Assembly: GCF_030503735.1 (NCBI RefSeq)
Contig: NZ_CP073096.1
Span: forward strand, 2,232,001 to 2,296,000
Origin: Corynebacterium tuberculostearicum
GTDB lineage: Bacteria > Actinomycetota > Actinomycetes > Mycobacteriales > Mycobacteriaceae
DNA length: 64,000 nucleotides
Direction of reading: 5' to 3'
A program made the translations under genes and the position numbers. The notes under the pieces were generated by a model, which did no database searches, was not told the DNA's origin, and was given only the letters and a program-made list of their open reading frames with translations. Of the stretch, positions 45,053 to 54,053 are shown in pieces; the stretch's first letter is position 1, and every line of letters starts with the position of its first letter.

Positions 45053-46351
45053 TTAGTTCATCCGGTCCCAGAGGGGAAGCTCAATCGGTTCGGTGGAAAG
45101 CGCCTCGGCCAGCTCGTCGCTCAGGTGCTCCTTGCGCACGGCGATGTGGAAGACGTTCTGGTCAAACCAGGCATCGGCCATGGTGGCAAAGCCTTTGCCA
45201 GACACGTTCTCGCCGTCGTGCTTGCGCGGTGGCTTGGAGCCCCAGGAATTTTCCACGCGCCAGGCGCGGTCACCATCGATGCCGGTGAGGACCATTGCGT
45301 GGGTAGGCGCGGTCTCGCCGGAGGTAAAACGCTCCTCCTTGCTCATGGAGGAATCGATGCCGTAAAGGCCATCAGTATCCACTAGGCCCTCGTCCCACAC
45401 GCCGTTGAGGAAGGAGAACTGACGGTTGACATCGCAGCTAAACCAGACCGGCTCACCGGCAGCTAGGCTGCGCTTGGCGGTCTCCTTGAGCTCCTCCACG
45501 GTTGCGTTCAAGTACTCCTGCGGTGCCCCACCCAGGACATTGGTTTCATCGGCGCTGCTAAACACGCGATGCTTGGGGTTGGTGGTGCGAGGATCATCGG
45601 CCAGTACCACGTATTCGTCCAAGTTCGGCAGGTACTTATCGGCAAACTCGCGCGGGGTGGAGTGCAGGCGCACGAATTGCTCGTCCTTGGTGCGATATGC
45701 CCAGGTAAATTCCTCCGGCGGGGTGCCCAGGTGAATGGCCAGGATCCGGTGGAAATCGGTGCGTGCCTGGGCGATGATGTCCTCGCGCGGTCTGTCCTGT
45801 GCGGCGGCGCGGCGTACCACGGTGGCAAGATCGCGGTTCATCTCCGCGGTATTTCCAGACGAGCGTACCTCCGGCATGACCTCGGCAGGCACGGCACCGT
45901 ACTTGGCTACGAGGTTGCTAAAGAAGCACCACCAGCCGCCATCGGCGCCGGCGTGATCGAGTACCGCGGCGACGGTGCGCTCATCCCAGCCGGCTTCCTT
46001 TTTATCCAGTAGCTGGTTGAGCACCAGGTTGGCGCGCTCCAGCTTGTCAAAGTACTGCAGGTAGGTAAAGGAAAACTCAAAGTTATCTACGTTGAGTTCC
46101 TTAGCCGCGCGGTGGCGAAAGACGTTCAATGCCGCGAACATCCAGCAACGGCCCGAGCGCTTTTGATCCGAGACGCTCAGGCTATCCAGCTTGACCTCAG
46201 TGGTGGGGTAGAGGGCCGTGATGCGGTCGCGGTCCAGCGCAGACTTGGCCGCCCCGACATTGGTAATGGCGTTGCGGGCTAGGCGCAGCCGTGCATCGGC
46301 CGCGGCCTCCTTGCGCAACTGGGACAGGTATTCCGTGGTGAGCAAAGACAT
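45053..46351 (-). CDS. C1B family aminopeptidase (PepC / bleomycin-hydrolase type), copy 2
   Basis: 432 residues. Same catalytic residues as its neighbour: QKRSGRCWMFAALN, THAMVLTG, VENSWGSKPP. The two proteins align over their whole length but are well diverged, so the duplication is old. The segment before the Asn differs (GENVSGKGF insert), suggesting different specificity. Confidence 0.92.
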   Translation of the reverse strand: MSLLTTEYLSQLRKEAAADARLRLARNAITNVGAAKSALDRDRITALYPTTEVKLDSLSVSDQKRSGRCWMFAALNVFRHRAAKELNVDNFEFSFTYLQYFDKLERANLVLNQLLDKKEAGWDERTVAAVLDHAGADGGWWCFFSNLVAKYGAVPAEVMPEVRSSGNTAEMNRDLATVVRRAAAQDRPREDIIAQARTDFHRILAIHLGTPPEEFTWAYRTKDEQFVRLHSTPREFADKYLPNLDEYVVLADDPRTTNPKHRVFSSADETNVLGGAPQEYLNATVEELKETAKRSLAAGEPVWFSCDVNRQFSFLNGVWDEGLVDTDGLYGIDSSMSKEERFTSGETAPTHAMVLTGIDGDRAWRVENSWGSKPPRKHDGENVSGKGFATMADAWFDQNVFHIAVRKEHLSDELAEALSTEPIELPLWDRMN

Positions 46352-46399
46352 ATTTCGGTTTTAGCAGACCCGCGCCTTTGGGGGCGTGGGTGGGTAGAG

Positions 46400-47341
46400 C
46401 TAGAGGTATGCCGCCAGCTTGTCGACGGCCCTCGGAGTTCCCACTTCTTCCGGTAGCCACGGAACCTCGCGCACTGGGGTCTGTGGGAGCTTGGCACGTA
46501 GCAGCGCGAGCGCCTCATCCTCGGCGGCTCGCCGGGCGGCCAAGAACTCGCCTTGGTCGGGCGGGGTGCGCCGGTTGACCAGCATGGACCCCACACGCAC
46601 ACCGTTGCTGGTGAGGTCGGCATGGAATTCGGATGACTCCAGCACGGGCAGGCGCTCGGCGGTAAGCACGATATGAAAGACCGTGCGTGAGGAAGTCAGC
46701 GCTTCGCGCAGCTGGGCAAAGCGCTCGCGGCGCTGGAAAAGTGTGGCGCGAATTTCCTGATTGCGCCGGTCCACCGGGTCATTATCCGCGCCGCTTCCTT
46801 GCGACATTCCGCGCACCAGCGAGCCGAATTTATCGGATTTCTCACGCCGGGAGAGCAATCCATCGGTATAGGCAGCCATGATCTCCGGCAGGGCCATCAG
46901 CCGCGAGGTATGGCCAGAGGGAGCGGTATCGAAAATGAGGTAATCAAAGTCGGATTCCTCCACGACGAGGGCAGCGATGCGCTCCAGCAAAGCCGCCTCC
47001 TGCGTGCCGGGCGATTGCCGGGCCAAGTCGAGGTGCTTTTTCACCTCACCGTGCAGGTGCTCGGGCATAAAGCGGCGCATTGAGTTTTCCACCTGCGCTA
47101 GGTGTTGCTCCGTGGCGCGTGCCGGCTCAATCTCGATGGCGGAAAGGGCAGGGGTGAGGCTGACGGGGGCGTCGCCAAGCGAGGCACCAAAAATATGCCC
47201 CAGATTATGCGCCGGGTCCGTGGAAACTAAGCAGACGCGGTGCGCGCGGGACAAGCGCAGCGCGGTGGCGGTGGCCAGGGTGGTCTTGCCCACCCCTCCT
47301 TTGCCTCCGAAGAACATGTTGGGTGCGGTCTCTAGCAACAT
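46400..47341 (-). CDS. ArsA/Get3-like ATPase
   Basis: 313 residues, single ATPase domain. The deviant Walker A is FFGGKGGVGKTTLA with the signature Lys, switch I is STDPAHNLGHIFG and switch II is FDTAPSGHTSRLM. It lacks the duplicated domain of plasmid ArsA, and no arsenic genes are nearby. The start overlaps the CC-tailed protein gene by ten bases, so it probably works with that protein and CstA. Get3-like ATPases handle membrane protein insertion or metal-thiolate clients; which applies is unknown. Confidence 0.85.
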   Translation of the reverse strand: MLLETAPNMFFGGKGGVGKTTLATATALRLSRAHRVCLVSTDPAHNLGHIFGASLGDAPVSLTPALSAIEIEPARATEQHLAQVENSMRRFMPEHLHGEVKKHLDLARQSPGTQEAALLERIAALVVEESDFDYLIFDTAPSGHTSRLMALPEIMAAYTDGLLSRREKSDKFGSLVRGMSQGSGADNDPVDRRNQEIRATLFQRRERFAQLREALTSSRTVFHIVLTAERLPVLESSEFHADLTSNGVRVGSMLVNRRTPPDQGEFLAARRAAEDEALALLRAKLPQTPVREVPWLPEEVGTPRAVDKLAAYL

Positions 47342-47589
47342 TGAATATTCTCCAGCGGGGATCTATCCATTCCCATGCGTATATGCCAGGCGTGGAAATC
47401 CTCATAGACCAGCGGCAAAAGCTCCAGGGTGTAGTAGCTGGCCGGGTTGGGGATGCCCAGGGCCTCTGAGGCGACCAGCATCATGAAGAGATCGTCTTCC
47501 TGCTGCTGGGCCTTGGCAAAGCTGGCGCGGTACGGGGCCTGGTAGTACTCATTGAGCCCAGCCGCGAGTGCCTTAAGCTTGTCGAGCAT
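47332..47589 (-). CDS. Cory-CC-star protein (small protein ending Cys-Cys)
   Basis: 85 residues from the ATG at 47587-47589. The sequence opens MLDKLKALAAGLNEYYQAPYR and ends LENIQCC immediately before the stop TAG. A longer frame upstream lies inside cstA and is not protein-like. It overlaps cstA by 17 bases and the ArsA-like gene by ten, so the three are translationally linked. The terminal Cys-Cys recalls the unrelated YbdD/YjiX partners of enterobacterial CstA/BtsT, which as I remember them also end in Cys-Cys. Function unknown; a metal or thiol role is inference. Confidence 0.82.
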   Translation of the reverse strand: MLDKLKALAAGLNEYYQAPYRASFAKAQQQEDDLFMMLVASEALGIPNPASYYTLELLPLVYEDFHAWHIRMGMDRSPLENIQCC

Positions 47590-49285
47590 GCTCGGGCAAC
47601 GGGGCGTCGAGGTCTTCATCGCTCCACTCCAGAGGGGCCTCCTTGCGGGCGCGGGAGATGGCGCCGACGGCCTCCACAATGACCCAGATGGTGGCTACCA
47701 CGATGATGGCGTCCATGCAGAATAGCAGCCAATTCTGGCTAGTAAATAACGACTTTAGCTGCAGGAGTGCGGCCCACAAGGCCATGGCGGTAACGAAGAT
47801 GAGTGGGACGACCACTGGCCACGTCGGCCGACGTAGGTGGGTGAGGATGACCACCACGATGGCTAAGGTGAGGCCTGCCATGAGCTGGTTGGTGGTGCCG
47901 AATAGCGGCCAGATGGTCATGCCTCCTGAGCCGTCCGCGCCGGCGGAGAAAGTCAGCCCAAAGGCCAAGCCCACCGCAATGACGGTGGCGGCCAAGGCCT
48001 TAATACGGATTCCTATGATCTCGCCGATTTCTTGGACCACCAAACGCTGCAGGCGCACACCCGAGTCCATGGTGGTGGCCGCAAAAAGCACGGCCATGGT
48101 GGCCAAAATGGTGCCGGAAAGGGAGGTAGGAATGCCCATGCCTTCATTCATGAGCGCGCCGCCGCCTTGCACGAAGGCGTCCACGCCGCCGGCGTTCCAC
48201 TCGGAGTAGATTTCTTCCCACTGCGTGGTGGTCTTGAAGCCGGCGGTAGTAGCGATGATGGTGCCCAGTGCGAGCAGGCCCTCGCCCACGGCGCCGAAAT
48301 AGCCCACAAAGCGCACATCGGTTTCCTTAGCCACCTGCTTGGAAGAGGTGCCGGAGGCCACCACGCCGTGGAAACCGGAGACTGCGCCGCAGGCGATGGT
48401 GACAAAGAGAAGCGGGAAGATGCCTGGGGTGCCGTCTGGTACGTTTTCGCGCAGCGCTGGGGCCGCAATCGAGGGCCGAGTGATAAGGAAAGAGCCGTAC
48501 AAGATGGCCAGTCCTACGAAAAGCTGCAGGCCGTTGATATAATCGCGTGGCTGCAGCAGCACCCATACCGGCAGCATCGAAGCAATAAAGGCGTAGATAA
48601 ATAATAAGATGATCCACACGCCGTTGGCGGGAATCCCCAAGACAGTATCTGGCAAGACCACGGGCACGCGGTCACCGATGATCATAAGCGCGTAGAGCGT
48701 AACAACGCCCACGATAGATACCAGCGGTAGGTTCCAGTTCAGGCGGTAGATGGCCTGGCCGATAAGTAGCGCCACGACGATGGCACCCCACGTGGGGATG
48801 ACGGCCGTGGGGGTGGATACCAGCAGGTTTGAGATGACAACGGCGAAGGCAGTATTCACCATCAAAAGCAACAGGAAAATGACGATGAGGAAGAGGTTGC
48901 GCCCGCGCTTGCCAATATAACGCCCGGACAAGGTACCAATGGACTGACCCTTGTGGCGCTGGGAGGCCCACAGAGCGCCGAGATCGTGCAAACCTGCGAA
49001 GAAGATGGTGCCGATGGTGACCCAGAGAAATGCCGGTACCCACCCCCAAATGACCGCTACGGCAGGACCGATAATCGGTGCGGCGCCCGCCACAGAGGTG
49101 AAATGGTGACCCCACAGGACGAATTTATTGGTAGGTACATAATCCACGCCGTCTTCCATGGTGTGGGCCGGAGTGGAGTAGTTCGGGGATAGCCGGAAAA
49201 TGCTCTTTCCTAGGAACTTGGAGTAGAGCAAGTAGCCGGCGACCATCATCGCGATGCCGACAATGGCGAGGACAAGAGAGTTCAT
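47573..49285 (-). CDS. cstA: Carbon starvation protein A, peptide/pyruvate transporter
   Basis: 570 residues with about 15 membrane helices. GHHFTSVAGAAPIIGPAVAVIWGW and FAGLHDLGALWASQRHKGQSIG are CstA hallmarks. It is shorter than E. coli CstA (701 residues). The family imports pyruvate or peptides during carbon limitation. A GAGGAG ribosome-binding site precedes the ATG. The downstream overlapping CC-tailed protein and ArsA-like ATPase suggest a dedicated partner set. Confidence 0.92.
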   Translation of the reverse strand: MNSLVLAIVGIAMMVAGYLLYSKFLGKSIFRLSPNYSTPAHTMEDGVDYVPTNKFVLWGHHFTSVAGAAPIIGPAVAVIWGWVPAFLWVTIGTIFFAGLHDLGALWASQRHKGQSIGTLSGRYIGKRGRNLFLIVIFLLLLMVNTAFAVVISNLLVSTPTAVIPTWGAIVVALLIGQAIYRLNWNLPLVSIVGVVTLYALMIIGDRVPVVLPDTVLGIPANGVWIILLFIYAFIASMLPVWVLLQPRDYINGLQLFVGLAILYGSFLITRPSIAAPALRENVPDGTPGIFPLLFVTIACGAVSGFHGVVASGTSSKQVAKETDVRFVGYFGAVGEGLLALGTIIATTAGFKTTTQWEEIYSEWNAGGVDAFVQGGGALMNEGMGIPTSLSGTILATMAVLFAATTMDSGVRLQRLVVQEIGEIIGIRIKALAATVIAVGLAFGLTFSAGADGSGGMTIWPLFGTTNQLMAGLTLAIVVVILTHLRRPTWPVVVPLIFVTAMALWAALLQLKSLFTSQNWLLFCMDAIIVVATIWVIVEAVGAISRARKEAPLEWSDEDLDAPLPEHARQA

Positions 49286-49435
49286 GATGTGCGTCTCCTC
49301 ATATGCGGGCAGGTGGCGTGTCTCACACGTGCGGACAGTATGCCATAACTCACATATGCATTTGCTTGTGGGGGAGACCAGCGGGTGGATTTATATTTGG
49401 AAGGCGCAGGCGGCGCAGTACCTCATGCTGCCGGC

Positions 49436-49486
49436 AGGGAAAACAACAGCGCGGCCCCAGTTCCAGTGGAGGAACGAGGGCCGCGC
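49436..49486 (-). terminator. Terminator of the phoX-like gene
   Basis: CGCGGCCC (49451-49458) and GGGCCGCG (49479-49486) with an inner GTTCC / GGAAC pair. On the leftward strand the stem is followed by a T-rich run (TGTTGTTTTCC). It lies 25 bases after the gene. Confidence 0.75.
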
Positions 49487-49511
49487 GGTGGGTGCTTAAA
49501 CCAGGTGGTGC

Positions 49512-51614
49512 TTACTTCTTATCGACGCCGATGTTGCCGTCCTTCTTCCACACCACAACCACTGCTGGGCGAGGGGTGGACTTGCCACCCTCTGGCCAGT
49601 GGGAGGTCTGCTTTTCAAAGGTAGCGTCATCGGTTTCACCTGGGTGCTGAACGTTAACCATCACGCGCTCATCAGTGACGATGGGGCCGCAGGTCTCGGC
49701 GCCTGCCGGGACCGTCAGGAAGCACTTGAGCTCGCCGCGGGTATCGCCCTCGGTGGTTACGGCGTAAAGGCCATCGTTGGACTCGAGCGCGTTGCCGTCG
49801 GTGGAGATCCATAGGTTGCCGTGGCTATCGAAGGCCAGGTTATCCGGGCAGGAAATTGGGGATACCTTCTCCTTGTCAAAGCCACCGAAGTAGGTATTGG
49901 CCTCCTTCGGATCGCCGCAGACCAGGAAGAGGTTCCAGGTGAACTTCTCGCCAGCGTGGTCATCTTCAATCTCCATGACCAAGCCGTTCTTGTTCTCCTT
50001 GATGGGAGCCCATTCCATCGGCTCTTCCTTGTTCTTCTTGGCGTTCTCTCCGGTAGCGCCGCGGTATTTATTGTTGGTCAGGGCGACGTAGACCTTCTCG
50101 GAGTCTGGGTGAACCTGCATATCCTCAGGACGGTCCATCTTGGTGGCGCCCACCTTATCGGCGGCCTCACGGGTGTAGACGGCAACCTCTTCGGCAGACA
50201 TGCCATCAACGTGGGACTCGAACTTGTTGTTCTCCGTATCGGAGGTCAGCAGCTTGATCCATTCGCCCTTGCCGTCGAAGGCCCCATCCTCTGGCAGCAC
50301 GCCGGAGCCGTCAATCTCGTCCTCTGGGGAGTTGCCCTCTATCTTGGCCACGTACAGGGTGCCGTGGTCCAGGATGGTGAGGTTGTGCTCGATGTCGCCT
50401 TCTTTGTACTTCTTGGTGGAGATGAACTTGTAGATGTACTCGAAGCGGGAGTCATCGCCGGAGTAGCACACGACGGTGCCATCGGAGGCGATGTGGATGT
50501 TGCCGGCCTCGTGCTTGAAGCGACCCAGCGCGGTGTGCTTGACCGGGGTGGACTTCGGGTCCAGCGGGTTGATTTCTACGATCCAGCCAAAGCGGTTCGG
50601 CTCGTTCGGCTCCTTGGAGACGTCGAAGCGCTTATCAAAGCGCTCCCACTTGCGCTGGGATTCGCCATCTTCCATACCGAAGCGCTCCAGGGACTCCTGT
50701 GCCTTCTTGTCATCCAGCTTGGCGTGAGCGAAGTACTGGTCAAAGTTCTCCTCGCCGGAGAGCATGGTATTCCACGGGGTGATGCCGCCGGAGCAGTTAT
50801 TCAGGGTGCCCTTGACCTTCTTGCCGGTCTTATCGGCGGAGGTCTTGACGTAATCGGAGCCGGCAGCTGGGCCCACCAGGGTGAATTCGGTGGTGGCGGT
50901 GATGCGGCGGTTTAGCGGGCCGAACTCGCGCTTGAGCTCGCCGGTCTTGCCAACCTTAGATACCTCCACGATGGAGTGGCCGTGGCCAGCCCAGCCGATC
51001 TTGGCCTGCTCCTCGGTCGGGTTATCCGCATCGTAGTTGGGGAACATCTGCGGCTCGGTGGTGTACTCGTGGGAGCAGACGTAGATAAGGCGATTGTCAT
51101 CGTCCGGGTGCTCAATAAGGCCCGCAAAGTCATTGTTGAAGCCGAACTGCTTCTCAGCTGCCTCGGCAGTCTGGTTCTTGTCATCGAATTCCGGCGCGTC
51201 CTCAAACAGCGGGTCGCCCCAGGCAATGAGGACGGACTGCTCGTAGCCATCCGGGATGACCACTTCGTCCTTCTCGTTTGGCTGTACTGGGTCGAACTTC
51301 ATGCCCTCTGCGGAGGTGAGCTCAACGTTCGCCTCAGAGGTTTTGCCGGCCTTGCCCTCGGAGGAAGAAGCCTCATTAGACGCATCATCCGGGTTGGAGC
51401 AGGCCGCCAAAGCAGCGCCGCCGCCAACGGTTACGACGGACAGGCTGCCCGCACGCAGCGCGGTACGGCGGGAGAACTGGTCAGCAAAGTACGGGTTATC
51501 GGACTTGTTCTCGCACTCTCCAAAGCAAGCATTACCGCACTTGTAGGTGCAGGTCAGGCTGGAACGAGAGGATGCAAAGAGACTAGAGAGAAGGTTGCGG
51601 CCTTTAAGCGCCAT
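49512..51614 (-). CDS. Tat-exported PhoX-type alkaline phosphatase (DUF839)
   Basis: 700 residues from the ATG at 51612-51614, with GGAG nine bases upstream; the frame extends 16 codons further. An N-terminal Cys-rich stretch (CTYKCGNACFGECENKSDNPYF) is followed by a twin-arginine motif (FSRRTALRAG), a hydrophobic core and a possible lipobox LAAC. The mature domain is a DUF839 beta-propeller with ITPWNTMLSGEENFDQYF and RFGWIVEINPLDP, as in Ca/Fe-dependent PhoX. It should release phosphate from organic phosphates at the cell surface. A TATATATAT stretch upstream may be its -10 region. Confidence 0.9.
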   Translation of the reverse strand: MALKGRNLLSSLFASSRSSLTCTYKCGNACFGECENKSDNPYFADQFSRRTALRAGSLSVVTVGGGAALAACSNPDDASNEASSSEGKAGKTSEANVELTSAEGMKFDPVQPNEKDEVVIPDGYEQSVLIAWGDPLFEDAPEFDDKNQTAEAAEKQFGFNNDFAGLIEHPDDDNRLIYVCSHEYTTEPQMFPNYDADNPTEEQAKIGWAGHGHSIVEVSKVGKTGELKREFGPLNRRITATTEFTLVGPAAGSDYVKTSADKTGKKVKGTLNNCSGGITPWNTMLSGEENFDQYFAHAKLDDKKAQESLERFGMEDGESQRKWERFDKRFDVSKEPNEPNRFGWIVEINPLDPKSTPVKHTALGRFKHEAGNIHIASDGTVVCYSGDDSRFEYIYKFISTKKYKEGDIEHNLTILDHGTLYVAKIEGNSPEDEIDGSGVLPEDGAFDGKGEWIKLLTSDTENNKFESHVDGMSAEEVAVYTREAADKVGATKMDRPEDMQVHPDSEKVYVALTNNKYRGATGENAKKNKEEPMEWAPIKENKNGLVMEIEDDHAGEKFTWNLFLVCGDPKEANTYFGGFDKEKVSPISCPDNLAFDSHGNLWISTDGNALESNDGLYAVTTEGDTRGELKCFLTVPAGAETCGPIVTDERVMVNVQHPGETDDATFEKQTSHWPEGGKSTPRPAVVVVWKKDGNIGVDKK

Positions 51615-51803
51615 TATTACTGCTCCAAAAGGGTCGAAAATATTGTTTACACACGGGGACAACCATATATATAAGGAGATCTCAGTAACTGTGCGTTGAC
51701 CCCGAGGTGACAGTGAAGTGAATTATGCGTAAATCTTTTCCGGGGTGAGGGTGGCGTGGGCTAAATCGCGTGCTGCGGTGAGGATCGACTACCCTAGGCT
51801 AAC

Positions 51804-53384
51804 GTGAGCGAGCAGAAGAATAATGAAGTAAACGATGTCCCTGAGCAGCTACGCATCCGCCGCGAAAAGCGCGATCGCCTGCTGGAATCCGGCGTAGAGG
51901 CCTACCCGGTCACCGTTGAGCGCACCATCTCTTTGAAGGATTTGCGCCACGATTTCCGCGTGGTGGCCGAGGGCGAAGAGCCGGGCACGGAAGAAGGCGT
52001 GACCTACCTGGCCCCAGGCGAGGAAACCGAGGTAACCCACGCCATTGCCGGCCGCCTTATCTTTATGCGCAATACCGGCAAGCTGTGCTTTGCCACCCTG
52101 CAGGATGGCGATGGCACCCAGGTGCAGGCCATGCTTTCCCTAGCGGAGGTGGGCAAAGAGCGCCTCGACGCTTGGAAGGCCGATGTTGACTTGGGCGATT
52201 TCATCTCCGTGCGCGGCCGCGTAATTTCCTCCCGCCGCGGTGAGCTGTCCATCATGGTTTCCGAATGGACCATGGCTGCTAAATCTCTGCGCCCGCTGCC
52301 GGTGTCCTTTGCCGATATGGCAGAAGATACCCGTGTGCGCCAGCGCTATAACGACCTCATTATCCGCGAAGAGGCCCGCAAGAACGCCATGATCCGCGTG
52401 AAGGTCATGCGCGCGCTGCGTAACTACCTGGAAAGCCAGGACTTCGTTGAAATCGAGACCCCGATGCTGCAGACCCTGCACGGTGGCGCGGCCGCTCGCC
52501 CGTTTATCACCCACTCCAATGCGCTAGATATTGACCTCTACCTGCGCATCGCCCCAGAGCTGTACTTGAAGCGCGCCGTTGTCGGTGGCATTGACCGCGT
52601 CTTTGAAATCAACCGTAACTTCCGCAACGAGGGTGTGGACCGTTCCCACTCGCCGGAGTTTGCCATGCTCGAGACCTACGCTGCATGGGGCGACTACGAC
52701 GATTGTGCCCGCATGACGCGCGAGTCCATCCAGGCCGTAGCGCGCGACGTCTTTGGCTCGACCACCGTCACCTTGGCAGATGGCACCGAGTTCGATTTCG
52801 GCGGCGAAGAGTGGCCCGAAATCGAGATGTACCCCTCCCTCAATGAGGCCCTACAGCGCAAATTCCCGGGACAGCCGGAGGTCACCATCGAAACCGACAT
52901 CGATACGCTCAAGGGCATTGCCGATGTCATCGGTCTCGACGTCCCGAAGGACGGCGGCTGGGGCCACGGCAAGCTGGTGGAGGAAATCTGGGAGGTCCTG
53001 TGCGAGGACCAGCTGGAAGGCCCCATCTTTGTCAAGAACTTCCCAGTTGAGACCTCCCCGTTGACTCGTCAGCATCGCTCCGAGCCGGGCGTGACCGAGA
53101 AGTGGGACCTCTACGTGCGCGGCTTCGAGCTGGCAACCGGCTACTCAGAGCTGGTGGACCCGGTTATCCAGCGCGAGCGCTTTGAGGATCAGGCCCGCCT
53201 GGCTGCCGGTGGTGATGATGAAGCCATGGTGCTGGATGAGGACTTCCTTGCTGCTATGGAGCAGGGCATGCCTCCTACAGCCGGCACCGGCATGGGCATG
53301 GACCGCCTGTTGATGGCCCTAACCGGCTTGGGCATCCGCGAAACCGTGCTCTTCCCGCTCGTGAAGCCAGAGCGTGACAACTAG
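51804..53384 (+). CDS. lysS: Lysyl-tRNA synthetase (class II)
   Basis: 526 residues from GTG 51804; TAGGCT seven bases upstream points to a leaderless message. OB-fold anticodon domain ([20 protein letters not shown]), motif 2 ([24 protein letters not shown]) and motif 3 ([25 protein letters not shown]) are intact. It charges tRNA-Lys. The stop TAG overlaps the stop of the convergent TetR gene within a CTAG. A second, damaged copy of its last third lies 1.6 kb downstream. Confidence 0.95.
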   Translation: MSEQKNNEVNDVPEQLRIRREKRDRLLESGVEAYPVTVERTISLKDLRHDFRVVAEGEEPGTEEGVTYLAPGEETEVTHAIAGRLIFMRNTGKLCFATLQDGDGTQVQAMLSLAEVGKERLDAWKADVDLGDFISVRGRVISSRRGELSIMVSEWTMAAKSLRPLPVSFADMAEDTRVRQRYNDLIIREEARKNAMIRVKVMRALRNYLESQDFVEIETPMLQTLHGGAAARPFITHSNALDIDLYLRIAPELYLKRAVVGGIDRVFEINRNFRNEGVDRSHSPEFAMLETYAAWGDYDDCARMTRESIQAVARDVFGSTTVTLADGTEFDFGGEEWPEIEMYPSLNEALQRKFPGQPEVTIETDIDTLKGIADVIGLDVPKDGGWGHGKLVEEIWEVLCEDQLEGPIFVKNFPVETSPLTRQHRSEPGVTEKWDLYVRGFELATGYSELVDPVIQRERFEDQARLAAGGDDEAMVLDEDFLAAMEQGMPPTAGTGMGMDRLLMALTGLGIRETVLFPLVKPERDN

Positions 53385-53947
53385 CTCAGGATTATTAGGC
53401 GCAGACCACTTTCGAGGTCTGCGTCTATTTTTTGGGGTGCGGGGGCATTGAGGTAATCCACCGTGAGGCCGTTGACTAATGCTGTGGTCAATCGTGCTGC
53501 CTGGGTGGCGTCGAGATTATCGGCGAGGCGGCCGGCGCGCGCTACCTGTTCATAGAAGGCGGTGAGGCGGGCCTGGAAGGTGCGCAGCTCGTCCATATAC
53601 ATGTCGGTTAGGGAGGGTCGAGTGGAGGATGCAGCGCCGAAGATGATCCACGCTGCGGCGTCGATGCGTTGATCGGGGCCGATGGGGAGCAGTTCGCGGA
53701 GCCGGCTTGCCAGGGCGGGGAGGAGGTCTTGCTTGTTGGTTAGTGCTGCGACGCGCCTGACTTGGCGGTCGATGGAGTGACGGAAGGCTTTCGCCAGCAA
53801 TTCATCACGAGTGCCCATGTGATATTGCACGGTTCGCGGGGCGACGTTGATCGTTTTGGCGACGGTGCGGATGCTGACTACGTCGAGGCCCTGGCTGACG
53901 ATGATCCGCAAGGTTGCGTCTGCGATCTGTTCGGGCGAGATTGCCAC
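53381..53947 (-). CDS. TetR family transcriptional regulator
   Basis: 188 residues from a GTG, with AAAGGAG six bases upstream. The helix-turn-helix is at the N-terminus ([28 protein letters not shown], residues 24-52). The C-terminal ligand domain is ordinary. It diverges from the GAP-family membrane gene and probably represses it and itself through the palindrome between them. Confidence 0.9.
   Translation of the reverse strand: MAISPEQIADATLRIIVSQGLDVVSIRTVAKTINVAPRTVQYHMGTRDELLAKAFRHSIDRQVRRVAALTNKQDLLPALASRLRELLPIGPDQRIDAAAWIIFGAASSTRPSLTDMYMDELRTFQARLTAFYEQVARAGRLADNLDATQAARLTTALVNGLTVDYLNAPAPQKIDADLESGLRLIILS
53400..53434 (+). terminator. Terminator of lysS, inside the TetR gene's 3' end
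   Basis: CGCAGACC (53400-53407) and GGTCTGCG (53416-53423) are perfectly complementary, followed by TCTATTTTTT. It is embedded in the last codons of the convergent TetR gene. Confidence 0.8.
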
Positions 53948-54002
53948 AGCAGGCTCCTTTCAACTTTTCTTACAGCATAACGGTTGCGGTTAAGCCAACC
54001 TC

Positions 54003-54022
54003 TGTTATACGTTTGTATAACA
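54003..54022. promoter_or_regulatory. TetR operator palindrome
   Basis: TGTTATAC, GTTT, GTATAACA: a perfect 8-bp inverted repeat with a 4-base centre. Each half contains a TATA(C/A)-like -10 sequence, so binding would block both divergent promoters. It is 32 bases from the GAP start and 56 from the TetR start. Confidence 0.7.
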
Positions 54023-54053
54023 TGTTGGTACTGCTCACGAACTTAGGAAGCCC

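Noticed and set aside
49286..49511. GlxR (CRP-like) site upstream of cstA
   Set aside because: A TGTGAGTTATGGCATA sequence on the leftward strand has only one good half-site of TGTGA-N6-TCACA, so it is too weak to call.
49821..50915. A 364-codon frame antisense to the PhoX-type gene
   Set aside because: Val/Leu/Gly-biased mirror of a biased gene; no start signal and the sense strand is well supported.
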